Source of the DNA: Methylacidimicrobium sp. AP8
GTDB taxonomy: Bacteria > Verrucomicrobiota > Verrucomicrobiia > Methylacidiphilales > Methylacidiphilaceae
DNA: 64,000 bases
Direction: 5' to 3'
Assembly: GCF_903064525.1 (NCBI RefSeq)
Contig: NZ_LR797830.1
Span: 1,984,001-2,048,000, forward strand
Made by a program: the position numbers and the translations under genes. Within the stretch, counting starts at the first letter, position 1, and every line of letters starts with the position of its first letter. Below, piece after piece: positions 54,249-64,000 of this stretch. The notes below the pieces were generated by a model. That model ran no database searches. It saw nothing but the letters and a program-made list of their open reading frames with translations, and had not been told where the DNA came from.

Positions 54249-54296
54249 CTAAAGGGCGGCTAGCTTGCCGATCGACGCCAGCGTCATCCTTTCCAT
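54249..54296 (-). CDS. Putative attenuator leader peptide, 15 residues
   Basis: This minus-strand mini-ORF reads MERMTLASIGKLAAL and ends in TAG. It has three leucine codons (CTG, CTA, CTT) and one isoleucine codon (ATC) in 15. CTA should be rare in this GC-rich genome, which would make it a good sensor codon. It ends about 40 bases before the terminator stem. No strong ribosome-binding site is seen, so translation would be leaderless or weak. Confidence 0.5.
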   Translation of the reverse strand: MERMTLASIGKLAAL

Positions 54297-54307
54297 GACT
54301 TAGGTAT

Positions 54308-54336
54308 TGGATAATCCTCCGCAGCTTCAGGGTCAA
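54308..54336 (-). promoter_or_regulatory. Candidate promoter of ilvN-ilvC-leuA
   Basis: On the minus strand TTGACC (54336-54331) and TATCCA (54313-54308) are separated by 17 bases. The -35 matches the sigma70 consensus in five of six bases; the -10 is poorer. Transcription would begin near 54301, just before the leader peptide ATG at 54296. Confidence 0.45.
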
Positions 54337-54425
54337 AGCAAAACATTCGCCGCCTTCGCCCGGCACCACTCCCCATCAACACATGGAGACCGGAGTCTTC
54401 TCCCTCCCGCGGCCGCGCAAAGCCC

Positions 54426-54659
54426 TCACGAGCGCTTGCGGAACGCCCGCCGGGCCTGCTGCAGGGAGAGCAGAAAGAGGCCGGTCATTCCCAGTGCGGC
54501 GGCCCAGCGGTGGTCCCAGAGAAACGCCCCTCCGGCCGTCCCCGCCAGAGCCAGGGCCAGGATCGGAAAATGGCAAGGACAGCTCAACACAGCCAGCCCT
54601 GCCCATAGGAAGCCGGATAGCCGGCGGAGGGTTTGCGCTTCTCCCTGGTTCGCGCTCAT
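54426..54659 (-). CDS. merE: Mercury resistance membrane protein MerE
   Basis: This 77-residue protein has two membrane helices and the MerE pattern SGFLWAGLAVLSCPCHFPILALALAGT with the CPC cysteines at 27 and 29, then GAFLWDHRWAAALGMTGLFLLSL. MerE is thought to carry Hg(II) and methylmercury across the inner membrane. ATG 54659 lies 12 bases after the merA stop with GGGAG nearby; an upstream TTG at 54671 is less likely. It is the last gene of merTPAE. Confidence 0.85.
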   Translation of the reverse strand: MSANQGEAQTLRRLSGFLWAGLAVLSCPCHFPILALALAGTAGGAFLWDHRWAAALGMTGLFLLSLQQARRAFRKRS

Positions 54660-54671
54660 CTTCTCCCGCAA

Positions 54672-56593
<1,922 letters not shown>

Positions 56594-56606
56594 CTCCATC
56601 TCCTTT

Positions 56607-56987
56607 TCAGGGGAGGAGCCGCAGAAGGTACGGAAAGCCCAGGGCGAACATGACCAGGGCGGCCACGAGCCAAAAGAGGATCTTGTAGACCTTTGCGGCC
56701 CGCGGCGCGGCACAGGCTTCTTCGGCCTTGCAGGAGGCTGCCCCGCCGAAGATGGCCCGCCAGGCGAAGAAGAGCGCAACCAGAGCCACACCGATGAAAA
56801 TCGGCCGATACGGTTCCAGGGCGGTCAAGTTGCCGATCCAAGCGCTCGAGAACCCAAGCGCCACCAGCACCAGGGGGCCCAGGCAGCAGCCCGAGGCGAG
56901 CAGCGCGGCGAATCCCGCCGCCGCCAGGGCACCGCCGCCTCTCTTTCCTTCCGAAACGGCTTTCTCTTCTCCGGGCTCTCTCCTCAT
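56607..56987 (-). CDS. merT: Mercuric transport protein MerT
   Basis: This inner-membrane protein of 126 residues has three helices. The vicinal cysteine pair C34/C35 is in the first helix (LLASGCCLGPLVLVALGFS). C86 and C92 lie in the cytoplasmic loop after the second helix. EPYRPIFIGVALVALFFAWR is the family hallmark. ATG 56987 is the only suitable start; it falls about where transcription from the MerR-type promoter should begin, so the mRNA may be almost leaderless. Confidence 0.94.
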   Translation of the reverse strand: MRREPGEEKAVSEGKRGGGALAAAGFAALLASGCCLGPLVLVALGFSSAWIGNLTALEPYRPIFIGVALVALFFAWRAIFGGAASCKAEEACAAPRAAKVYKILFWLVAALVMFALGFPYLLRLLP

Positions 56988-56994
56988 TGGATTC

Positions 56995-57026
56995 ACTATA
57001 GCCACCGTACCTAACTACGGTGTCAA
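56995..57026 (-). promoter_or_regulatory. MerR-type promoter and operator of merTPAE
   Basis: On the minus strand TTGACA (57026-57021) and TATAGT (57000-56995) are separated by 20 bases, longer than the normal 17. The spacer holds the palindrome CACCGTA/TACGGTG (57022-57003 on the minus strand). An over-long spacer with a central dyad is the hallmark of promoters activated by MerR-family metal sensors. No merR gene is next to it. Confidence 0.85.
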
Positions 57027-57133
57027 GGGTCCTCGGTTCGGAAGCGGAAGGGGGAGGCATTCCCGCTCGGTCCCCGCCGGAAATCCGGGACCGGCGGGCG
57101 GGGTGCGGGAGAGCACCGGGAGAATCGCGACGC

Positions 57134-57910
57134 TTAGCCGCGCAGCTCCTGCCAGATCTCCACCCACTCGCTTACGCTCAATTCCTCGGGACGACGCGGC
57201 TCCTTGCGGTTCCACCGCCTTCCCAAGCTCTTCCGCCGCTGCTGGAAGCTTTCGCGGACGAAGGCGCAAAAGCCTTCCCGCTCCTCGCCGGGAATGCCCG
57301 GCTCGCCCAAGGGCTCGAGCCGAACCACCGCTGACTCTACTTTCGGGGCGGGATAGAAGACCGACGGCGGCAGCCGCTTGCGGATCACGATGCGATAGAG
57401 CGACTGACCCATGACGGAAAGGCTCCCGAAGGCCGACTGTCTCGGCGCGGCCACAAGCCGCTCCGCGACCTCCCGCTGGAGCGTGACCACGATGCGGCGG
57501 AAGGGCGCCCGGCGGCGGAAGAGAGAAGCGAGGAAGGGGCCGGAAATCGAATACGGCAGATTGCCGATCAAGATCCACTCGCCCGCGGGATCGGGCCATT
57601 CCGCTTGGAGAACGTCTCCTTGGTGGAGTGCGAAGCGGGCCTCGGCCCCGAAGCGCTCGCGCAGGATCGCGGCAAGACCCCGGTCGATCTCGATCGCTCG
57701 AACCTCCGCCCCTTTTTCCAAGAGCAGTTCCGTCAGGATCCCGAGGCCGGGACCGATCTCCCAAACCCGCCACGGTCCAGGCAGCTCCTGAAGGGCCGCG
57801 TCGACGATCCAGCGGGCGAGATTCCGGTCGTGAAGGAAGTGTTGCCCCAGCCGGCGCTGCGGGCGGAGCGCCGACGCCGCGAGCCGCTCGCGGATCTCCC
57901 GTATGCTCAT
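57134..57910 (-). CDS. rsmA: 16S rRNA dimethyladenosine transferase RsmA (KsgA)
   Basis: RsmA dimethylates two adjacent adenosines near the 3' end of 16S rRNA late in 30S assembly. Landmarks are RRLGQHFLHDRNLARWIV, the SAM motif WEIGPGLGILTELLLEKG, IEIDRGLA and the catalytic NLPYSISGP. The C-terminal domain carries RKSLGRRWNR. ATG 57910, 258 residues, normal length. It is divergent from metE across 120 bases. Confidence 0.94.
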   Translation of the reverse strand: MSIREIRERLAASALRPQRRLGQHFLHDRNLARWIVDAALQELPGPWRVWEIGPGLGILTELLLEKGAEVRAIEIDRGLAAILRERFGAEARFALHQGDVLQAEWPDPAGEWILIGNLPYSISGPFLASLFRRRAPFRRIVVTLQREVAERLVAAPRQSAFGSLSVMGQSLYRIVIRKRLPPSVFYPAPKVESAVVRLEPLGEPGIPGEEREGFCAFVRESFQQRRKSLGRRWNRKEPRRPEELSVSEWVEIWQELRG

Positions 57911-58030
57911 CCCTTCTTTTCGACTTCCATCCAGCGCGGGATTCCCTCCTCTCCGTTCCGCGCGCCGTTCCTCACCGCCCGTAAAAACCTTGCTTGCGGC
58001 GCCCGATCCCTTCTGTTATCCGCGAATAGC
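57911..58030. promoter_or_regulatory. Divergent intergenic region rsmA/metE
   Basis: This 120-base gap must hold promoters for rsmA (minus) and metE (plus). It is too short for a SAM or cobalamin riboswitch, and I see no such fold or clear hexamers. Confidence 0.4.
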
Positions 58031-60355
58031 ATGGAGCTGACCACCCATAATCTAGGCTATCCGCGGATCGGCCCCAATCGCGAGCTCAAGCGAGCGGTTG
58101 AATCCTACTGGAAGGGAGACCTTGCGCTCGATGCGCTCTTGCAAACCGCTTCCGATCTTCGCCGGCAAGCCTGGACCCGCCAGAAGGCCGCCGGCATGCA
58201 TTGGCTTCCGACGGGCGACTTCAGCCTTTACGATCACGTCCTGGACACGGCTGCCCTCCTGGGCGCGGTCCCTCCCCGATTCGGCCCGCCCGGAGACAAT
58301 GTTTCGGTCGATCAACTCTTCGCGATGGCTCGCGGGCTGCTGGAGCGCGAGCATGGGCGCGGCTCCCAAGGCATCGCTCCCATGGAGATGACGAAGTGGT
58401 TCGACACCAACTACCACTATATCGTTCCGGAGCTGAAGGCGGGTCAGACCTTCCGCCTATCCTCCCGGAAGCCGTTCGACGAGTTCCTGGAGGCGCGGCA
58501 GCTCGGCTTCCCGGCGAAGCCCGTGCTCCTCGGACCGATCAGCTTCCTCCGCCTCTCCAAGATGGAAGGGAACGGGGATGCGGCCGCGCTGCTCCCCGCT
58601 CTTCTTCCCGTCTATCGGGAAATCCTGCAACGATTCGGCCAAATCGGCTGCGAATGGATCCAAATCGATGAGCCCGCCTTGGTTCTCGACCTCCCCCCTT
58701 CCTTCCAAGCGGCGCTTACGGTCGCCTACGGCGAGCTCCGTGCAGCCGTCCCCGGACTCCGGATCCTCTTGGCCACCTACTTCGGCCCTCTGCGTGATAA
58801 TCTCGAACCGGTCTTCTCCCTGCCGGTCGACGCCGTGCATTGGGATGCCACGCGGGGAGGCTCGGAGCTAGAGCATGTCCTAAGCGCGATCCCGCGGAAT
58901 ATGATTCTCTCCTTGGGTATTGTCGACGGGCGGAACGTCTGGCGCAACCGGTTCTCCGAGTCGCTCCTCGTCATCGAACGCGCCCTGGCGGTCCTAGGAC
59001 GCGACCGGCTCTGGCTCGCGCCGTCGTGCTCGCTGCTCCACGTTCCGGTGAGCCTGGAAGGGGAGAAGCGCCTCGATCCGGAATTGCGCAGCTGGCTCGC
59101 CTTTGCGGACGAAAAGCTTCACGAAGTCCGCCTGTTGGCCCGACTTGCCGTCGGAGATCCGGCCTCTCGGCCCGCTCTCGAGGAGAATCGGCGGATCCAG
59201 GAATGCCGTCGAGCAAGCAGCCGGGTGCACGATCCGGAGGTCGCACGGCGGGCGGCGGCGGTCCGTCCCCTCGACCTCCAGCGGAAGAGCCCCTATCCGG
59301 TTCGAAGGAAAGCGCAGCGCAGCCTCCATCCGCTGCCCCTCCTTCCGACGACCACGATCGGCTCCTTTCCCCAGACGCCCGAGGTGCGGAAGGCCAGGGC
59401 GCGGTGGCGGGCCGGAGGGCTTACGACCGCCGAATACGAATCCTTCCTGGAAGGAGAAATCCGCAAGGTCGTCGCGCTGCAGGAAGAGATCGGCCTCGAC
59501 GTTTTGGTCCACGGGGAATTCGAGCGCAACGATATGGTGGAGTACTTCGGAGAGCAGCTCGCCGGCTTCGCCTTCACCGAAAACGGATGGGTGCAAAGTT
59601 ACGGCTCCCGCTGCACCAAGCCGCCCATCATCTTCGGCGACGTGTCGCGGCCGAAACCGATGACGGTTCGCTGGTCCCGGTTCGCGCAATCGCTGACGCA
59701 AAAGCCGATGAAGGGAATGCTCACCGGCCCGATCACGATCCTCCAATGGAGCTTCGTCCGGGATGACCAGCCCCGCTCCACCACCGCCCGGCAGATCGCC
59801 CTAGCCATTCGGGATGAGGTCGCCGATTTAGAAAAGGCCGGCATCTCGATCATCCAGATCGACGAACCAGCGCTGCGCGAGGGGCTGCCGCTCCGGCGGG
59901 CGGATTGGCCCGATTATCTCACCTGGGCCGTGGAGGCCTTCCGGCTAAGCGCATCGGTCGTCGACGACGCGACGGCGATCCACACGCACATGTGCTATTC
60001 GGAGTTCAACGACATCATCGACGCGATCGCCGCGCTCGATGCCGACGTGATTTCGATCGAGGCCAGCCGCTCCGGCATGGAGCTCCTCCATGCGTTCGTC
60101 CACTTCCGTTACCCCAATGAGATCGGCCCCGGCGTCTGGGATATCCATTCGCCTCGGATCCCCTCGGTGGAGGAGATCGTCACCGCGCTGCGGCGCGCTT
60201 TGGCCGTGCTTCCGGCGACCGCGCTCTGGGTCAATCCGGATTGCGGTCTCAAGACGCGAAGCCCGGCGGAGGTCGTCCCCTCCCTGCGCCACATGGTCGC
60301 GGCGGCCAGGCTTCTCCGGAAGGAGTTGGCGGGAAAAGATGAAGCGGGGGCCTGA
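58031..60355 (+). CDS. metE: Cobalamin-independent methionine synthase
   Basis: MetE methylates homocysteine using 5-methyl-THF-polyglutamate without B12. The N-terminal barrel begins TTHNLGYPRIGPNRELKRAVESYW. The C-terminal barrel contains TTTIGSFPQTPEVRKAR and the zinc ligands H653, C655, E677 and C738 (HTHMCYSEF, NPDCGLKTR). The 774-residue length is normal. The open frame extends far upstream over rsmA on the opposite strand, but homology begins at ATG 58031. Cobalamin need may be low in this organism, though a metH elsewhere is not excluded. Confidence 0.95.
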   Translation: MELTTHNLGYPRIGPNRELKRAVESYWKGDLALDALLQTASDLRRQAWTRQKAAGMHWLPTGDFSLYDHVLDTAALLGAVPPRFGPPGDNVSVDQLFAMARGLLEREHGRGSQGIAPMEMTKWFDTNYHYIVPELKAGQTFRLSSRKPFDEFLEARQLGFPAKPVLLGPISFLRLSKMEGNGDAAALLPALLPVYREILQRFGQIGCEWIQIDEPALVLDLPPSFQAALTVAYGELRAAVPGLRILLATYFGPLRDNLEPVFSLPVDAVHWDATRGGSELEHVLSAIPRNMILSLGIVDGRNVWRNRFSESLLVIERALAVLGRDRLWLAPSCSLLHVPVSLEGEKRLDPELRSWLAFADEKLHEVRLLARLAVGDPASRPALEENRRIQECRRASSRVHDPEVARRAAAVRPLDLQRKSPYPVRRKAQRSLHPLPLLPTTTIGSFPQTPEVRKARARWRAGGLTTAEYESFLEGEIRKVVALQEEIGLDVLVHGEFERNDMVEYFGEQLAGFAFTENGWVQSYGSRCTKPPIIFGDVSRPKPMTVRWSRFAQSLTQKPMKGMLTGPITILQWSFVRDDQPRSTTARQIALAIRDEVADLEKAGISIIQIDEPALREGLPLRRADWPDYLTWAVEAFRLSASVVDDATAIHTHMCYSEFNDIIDAIAALDADVISIEASRSGMELLHAFVHFRYPNEIGPGVWDIHSPRIPSVEEIVTALRRALAVLPATALWVNPDCGLKTRSPAEVVPSLRHMVAAARLLRKELAGKDEAGA

Positions 60356-60371
60356 AAAGACAGGGCGCATC

Positions 60372-60644
60372 TCAGGCGATCACGAACCCACGGAGATCAC
60401 CGCCAGGTTCTTCCCAATGGACATCCACCGATTCGATTCCCGAGGCCAAATGGCTCGTGCCTACTCGCTGCAACAACCGGGCGATGGCCTCCTCGTCGCC
60501 TTCGACCAGCAGTTCCACGCGCCCATCCGGGCGGTTCCAAACCAGGCCATCCAGAGGGAGGCTTCGGGCGAAGCGGGCGACCGTCGCGCGAAACCCGACG
60601 CCTTGGACCCTGCCGGAGTAAACGACGCGCAACCGTTTTTTCAT
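60372..60644 (-). CDS. acyP: Acylphosphatase
   Basis: This 90-residue enzyme hydrolyses acyl phosphates. The catalytic signature GRVQGVGFR includes R19, and the second catalytic residue is N37 in WNRPDGRVE. The rest (VEGDEEAIARLL) is canonical. ATG 60644. It converges on metE with a 16-base gap and is probably transcribed alone. Confidence 0.92.
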   Translation of the reverse strand: MKKRLRVVYSGRVQGVGFRATVARFARSLPLDGLVWNRPDGRVELLVEGDEEAIARLLQRVGTSHLASGIESVDVHWEEPGGDLRGFVIA

Positions 60645-60751
60645 ACGAGTGCATCCGGCCGATCGCGTCCTTCGCTGTCGGCCGTGCCGATCAATCTATC
60701 GGCTTCCGGGGCGCAAGGACAGCAACGTTTCCCAATGGAGTGGCGCCGCCC

Positions 60752-61858
60752 ATGTCTGATTCTTTAACCGAGGGCGGGAAGTTTCTAATCTTGGGGATTC
60801 CTGGACCGGAAGTCGACCCGGCCACGCGCGAGCTGGCGCGGGCCATCCGCCCATCCGGCTTCATCCTTTTCAGTCGGAACATCGGCTCTCCGGAGCAGTT
60901 CCGTGCCCTGCTCGACGAGCTGCGCGCCCTCTTGCCCTTCCGCCCTTTTCTCGCCGTGGATCAAGAAGGGGGCCGCGTCTCCCGGCTCAGGCAGATCGGA
61001 AACGAGCCGCCCTCCGCGCGCCATCTGCGTGAGCGCGGAGACCCATCCCTGGTCCGGCGTCACGGCTCTCTCACCGGGCAGCTCCTCCGGCTCTTCGGAC
61101 TCAACTGGAATCTGGCCCCGGTGTTGGATATCGAAATTGACAACGATGCCGACAACTCCCTCCGGGACCGATGCTACGGCCGCACTCCGGACGAAGTCGT
61201 TCGATTCGCCTCCGCTTTTCTGGAGGGCATGCGCGCCGAGGGGATTCTCTCCTGCGGAAAGCATTTCCCGGGATACAGCTTCGTGCGCGTCGACCCGCAC
61301 GAGGCCCTCCCATCCCTGGAACGGACGCCGCTGCAGCTCGACGCCGAGGAGTGGATACCGTTCCGCCGGCTTCTGCCCGCTTGCGACTCCCTCATGGTCG
61401 GGCATGTCCGCTGCCCGTCGATCGACCCCTCCGGCACGCCCAGCTCCCTCTCCCCGGCCCTCGTCAAGGGGATTCTCCGGGAACGGTGGTGCTATTCCGG
61501 CCTGGTCGTGACCGATGACCTCGATATGGGCGCCATCGCGAATCGATATGCTCTCCCGGAAGCCGCAGAGCTGGCGCTCCGGGCCGGCAACGATCTCGTG
61601 CTCATCTGCCATCGGCCGCATCTCGGATGGGAGGTCGCCGAACGCCTCGCCCGCCTGCCAGCCACTCTCCGAAGCGCGGCCGAGCGACGGATCGAGGCGG
61701 TGCGCAACCGGCTGGCCGATCCGATCCCCTTTTCTCTCGAACGCTTCGTTGCTATCGACGTCCGGATCGGCCGGCTCCGGGCGGACACGCTTCCGCCCGA
61801 ACAAGCGAGCCTTCCCACGCACGACGGCGCCAAGCGGTCCCCGGTCGAAACCTTTTGA
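60752..61858 (+). CDS. Glycoside hydrolase family 3 protein (NagZ-like)
   Basis: This is a beta-N-acetylhexosaminidase-like (alpha/beta)8 protein of about 368 residues, probably for cell-wall recycling. Landmarks are SGFILFSRNI, AVDQEGGRVSRL, DRCYGRTPDEV and the nucleophile Asp in VVTDDLDMGAI. The loop motif of NagZ is altered: KHFPGYSF replaces KHFPGHGD, though the following VDPHEALP keeps the Asp-x-His acid/base pair. ATG 60752 is preferred over GTG 60740; GGAG lies about 12 bases upstream. Specificity is therefore uncertain. Confidence 0.8.
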   Translation: MSDSLTEGGKFLILGIPGPEVDPATRELARAIRPSGFILFSRNIGSPEQFRALLDELRALLPFRPFLAVDQEGGRVSRLRQIGNEPPSARHLRERGDPSLVRRHGSLTGQLLRLFGLNWNLAPVLDIEIDNDADNSLRDRCYGRTPDEVVRFASAFLEGMRAEGILSCGKHFPGYSFVRVDPHEALPSLERTPLQLDAEEWIPFRRLLPACDSLMVGHVRCPSIDPSGTPSSLSPALVKGILRERWCYSGLVVTDDLDMGAIANRYALPEAAELALRAGNDLVLICHRPHLGWEVAERLARLPATLRSAAERRIEAVRNRLADPIPFSLERFVAIDVRIGRLRADTLPPEQASLPTHDGAKRSPVETF

Positions 61859-61948
61859 GCAAAGGAATCGGCTCTTCTCCCCCGCAAATCACGGTGGCAA
61901 AGCAGTGTTGCCATCAGCCGCGTTCTAGCGCAGTTTCCTTTCCTTCGC

Positions 61949-64000
61949 ATGTCGACTTCTCGCTGGCTCGGAATAGAATGGCTGCCTCCGACAGGCTGCC
62001 TCTTGGCTGTCGCCGGTACCTCGCTCGAGTCGCTTTTATCCCTGGGCGCGGACTTCCCGCGCCCTCTGCTCCTGGCGGTGCCGGACACCGGCCTTTCGGC
62101 GGAGGAGATCGCGCATCTCCGCCGTCAGGGGGTCACCGTATTCGGCAAAGAGGAGTCCGCTGCGATCGCGCGAATGATCCGCGAGCGAGTCGCTACCGGT
62201 GAGGTCGTTGCACTGGCGGACGACATCCGCTCGGATCTCGATCAGACGGTCCGGTCCCCGAACCCGGTCTTCCAAAAGGTCTTCGAGGACTACCGTGGGC
62301 CGGTCTGCCCCGCGTGGGTGGACCGCCTATGGGCCCGGCTCTTGCTGCGCTGGACTCCGGACGCATCGGAACCGGCGGAGTCCTTCCTCGTCTACATCGG
62401 CCCGCCGTGCCCCATGCCGGCCGCTTCGTGCGATTGGCTCCACAAGAGCTGGTATGATCTCGGCGAGCGAGCACTTTCCGAGAGGCCCGAAATCCAAGAA
62501 GGGCTGGGCGTGGCCTGTTTCCTGGCTCTACGCCGCGCTCGCTCCCGCGTCATCCTTACCGACGGATTCCAGGAAGGGCGCAGTCTCTCCGGAGGAAAGC
62601 TGCTCGCCGCCGGTCTACGCCTGGCACGCTGGCTGCACCGATGGGTTCCCGAGCGGCGCGTCGGAATCGTGTTGCCACATGGGATCGGGGCCACCATCGC
62701 CAACCTCGCCTGCCTTCTGGCTGGGAAAACCCCGGTCAACCTCAATTTTACGGCCGGACGCGCGATGAACTCCGTGGCCATACGCCATTCCGGCCTCCGA
62801 ACGATCCTCACGGCCGACGCCCTTCGCGCCAAGCTGGCCGATTTCCCATGGACCGATCGGACGGTGGATCTTCCCAACCTTCTGCGGAGCTTTTCCCGCC
62901 TATCCTTCCTCCGTGACCTGCTCCTTTCCGCCTATGTGCCCGCCCGGCTCGCCATCCGCCTGGCCCGCATCCCCGCCCATGGGGGGGATGCGGAGGCCGC
63001 TCTTCTCTTCACCAGCGGGACGGCCGGCGATCCGAAGGGAGTGGTCCTATCCCACCGAAATCTCCTGGCCAACGTCAGCCAGATCGAGGCGATCCTCGGT
63101 CAAATCCGGATTGAGCGGCTTCTCGCCTGCCTGCCGGTCTTTCATAGCTTCGGGGCCACCGCCACACTCTGGTGGCCTCTCCTCGGCGGCCCGCACGCCG
63201 TCACCTACGTAAGCCCGACTGAGGCCGAAACGCTCGCCCAACTGATCGAGACCTACCATATCGACCTGCTCATTACGGCCCCCACGTTCCTACGGACGCT
63301 TTTGCGAAAGGCCACACCCCAGCAATTACGCAGCCTGAAGCTGGTCATCGTGGGATCCGAAAAGCTTCCGCCCGCGTTGGCAGCCGAATTCCAGGTGAAG
63401 TTCGGCGCCCCGGTCTGCGAGGGATACGGGTTGACGGAGGCTTCGCCCGTGATTTCGACCAACGTCATGGATCTCCGCTACCCGGCGGGCAGCCCCGCCT
63501 ACAGCGAGCGAAACCGGCTGGGAACCGTGGGCCGAATTGCTCCGGGCATCAGCTTGCGGATCCGGCACATCGACACCGGAGCCGACCTTCCGCTTTCCGA
63601 AAGGGGCATTCTCTGTTTCCGAGGGGCGAACATCTTCGGGGGCTATCTCGACGACCCGGTCCGCACCGAAGCTGCGCTCTCAAACGGCTGGCTCGTGAGC
63701 GGGGATGTCGGATGCCTCGATGAAGCGGGTTTCCTGCGCATCGAAGGGCGGATCAGCCGCTTTTCCAAGCTCGCTGGCGAAATGGTGCCCCATGGAACGG
63801 TGGAAGAGGAGGTTCTGCGCGCGTTCATTCCGGAACTCGGCGAAACCTTGGAAGTCGCCGTCGTCGGGATTCCCCATGGAAAGCGAGGAGAGGAGCTCGT
63901 TCTTTTCTCCAACCAGCCCTTGTCACCCGCCGCGATTCGGCGCAAGCTGGCCGCGCGGGGATTTTCCTCCCTCTGGAGCCCGCGCAAGGTGATCGTTCGA
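61949..64000 (+). CDS. Acyl-AMP ligase with N-terminal PlsC-like domain (Aas-like), 3' end missing
   Basis: The frame runs from ATG 61949 to the window end without a stop, giving 684 residues so far. Residues from about 215 on form an AMP-binding (ANL) ligase. The core TSGTAGDPKGVVLSHRN is near 354-370, then LPVFHSFGATATLWWPLL, EGYGLTEASPVISTN and SGDVGCLDEAGFLRIEGR. The family activates fatty acids or acylates lysophospholipids. The first 200 residues resemble the PlsC domain of Aas (PVCPAWVDRLWARLLL, FLVYIGPPCP) but lack the HX4D and EGT motifs. A role as an acyl-ACP/acyl-CoA synthetase is likely. Confidence 0.82.
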   Translation, partial: MSTSRWLGIEWLPPTGCLLAVAGTSLESLLSLGADFPRPLLLAVPDTGLSAEEIAHLRRQGVTVFGKEESAAIARMIRERVATGEVVALADDIRSDLDQTVRSPNPVFQKVFEDYRGPVCPAWVDRLWARLLLRWTPDASEPAESFLVYIGPPCPMPAASCDWLHKSWYDLGERALSERPEIQEGLGVACFLALRRARSRVILTDGFQEGRSLSGGKLLAAGLRLARWLHRWVPERRVGIVLPHGIGATIANLACLLAGKTPVNLNFTAGRAMNSVAIRHSGLRTILTADALRAKLADFPWTDRTVDLPNLLRSFSRLSFLRDLLLSAYVPARLAIRLARIPAHGGDAEAALLFTSGTAGDPKGVVLSHRNLLANVSQIEAILGQIRIERLLACLPVFHSFGATATLWWPLLGGPHAVTYVSPTEAETLAQLIETYHIDLLITAPTFLRTLLRKATPQQLRSLKLVIVGSEKLPPALAAEFQVKFGAPVCEGYGLTEASPVISTNVMDLRYPAGSPAYSERNRLGTVGRIAPGISLRIRHIDTGADLPLSERGILCFRGANIFGGYLDDPVRTEAALSNGWLVSGDVGCLDEAGFLRIEGRISRFSKLAGEMVPHGTVEEEVLRAFIPELGETLEVAVVGIPHGKRGEELVLFSNQPLSPAAIRRKLAARGFSSLWSPRKVIVR

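Noticed and set aside
57605-58030. N-terminal extension of metE over rsmA
   Set aside because: MetE homology begins at 58031 with a typical start; the extension is antisense to rsmA and low in complexity.
57911-58030. SAM or cobalamin riboswitch ahead of metE
   Set aside because: The gap is only 120 bases and shows no matching conserved core.

Overview
The window is a dense, high-GC (roughly 60-65%) bacterial chromosome segment. It contains about 55 real protein genes, one tRNA and two decayed insertion-sequence remnants. A large-form IspG, an HpnH hopanoid enzyme, Kdo transferase, an OMP-type barrel porin and acid/metal-related genes point to a Gram-negative bacterium of the Planctomycetes-Verrucomicrobia-Chlamydiae group. 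My best guess is an acidophilic methanotrophic verrucomicrobium (Methylacidimicrobium-like). That is inference from gene content and cannot be proven from this window.

Layout, left to right. (1) 70-9177, minus strand: a very tight run thrS-infC-rpmI-rplT-dxr-rseP-ispG-tatA-hpnH joins translation genes to the MEP isoprenoid pathway and hopanoid tailoring. (2) 9445-12310: lgt, citramalate synthase and the hibernation factor. (3) 12371-19239, minus strand: an envelope operon of a GT4 glycosyltransferase, GNAT acetyltransferase, DUF2334 deacetylase, a PHP-glycosyltransferase fusion and an M3 oligopeptidase. (4) 19437-21686: an outer-membrane porin and a secreted trypsin-like protease, convergent and overlapping. 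(5) 21814-24574: a dead IS1182-family element, an aldo/keto reductase and an IS1380-family transposase fragment. (6) 24880-30324, plus strand: circularly permuted ATP-grasp, alpha-E protein, lepA, lepB. (7) 30296-39239: Usp, fhs, a ResB protein, pheS, ileS, an L,D-transpeptidase and tRNA-Cys. (8) 39289-42210, minus strand: zwf-pgl-TPR, the oxidative pentose phosphate entry. (9) 42306-47600, minus strand: xerC/D-kdtA-ABC ATPase-ABC permease-SCO1-DUF420, with the last two genes suggesting cytochrome oxidase assembly. (10) 47852-50623: PEP carboxylase. (11) 50968-54296, minus strand: ilvN-ilvC-leuA, preceded by what looks like a transcription attenuator with a leader peptide. (12) 54426-57026, minus strand: a merTPAE mercury-resistance operon behind a MerR-type promoter with no adjacent merR. 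(13) 57134-64000: rsmA, metE, acylphosphatase, a NagZ-like hydrolase and an acyl-AMP ligase fused to a degenerate PlsC-like domain that runs off the window.

Many neighbouring genes overlap as ATGA or lie within 2-5 bases, so translational coupling is the rule here. I used those junctions to choose starts. Start codons are often GTG or TTG. Biosynthetic themes connect across the window: isoprenoids/hopanoids, branched-chain amino acids (cimA, ilvNC, leuA), one-carbon metabolism (fhs, metE) and envelope construction.
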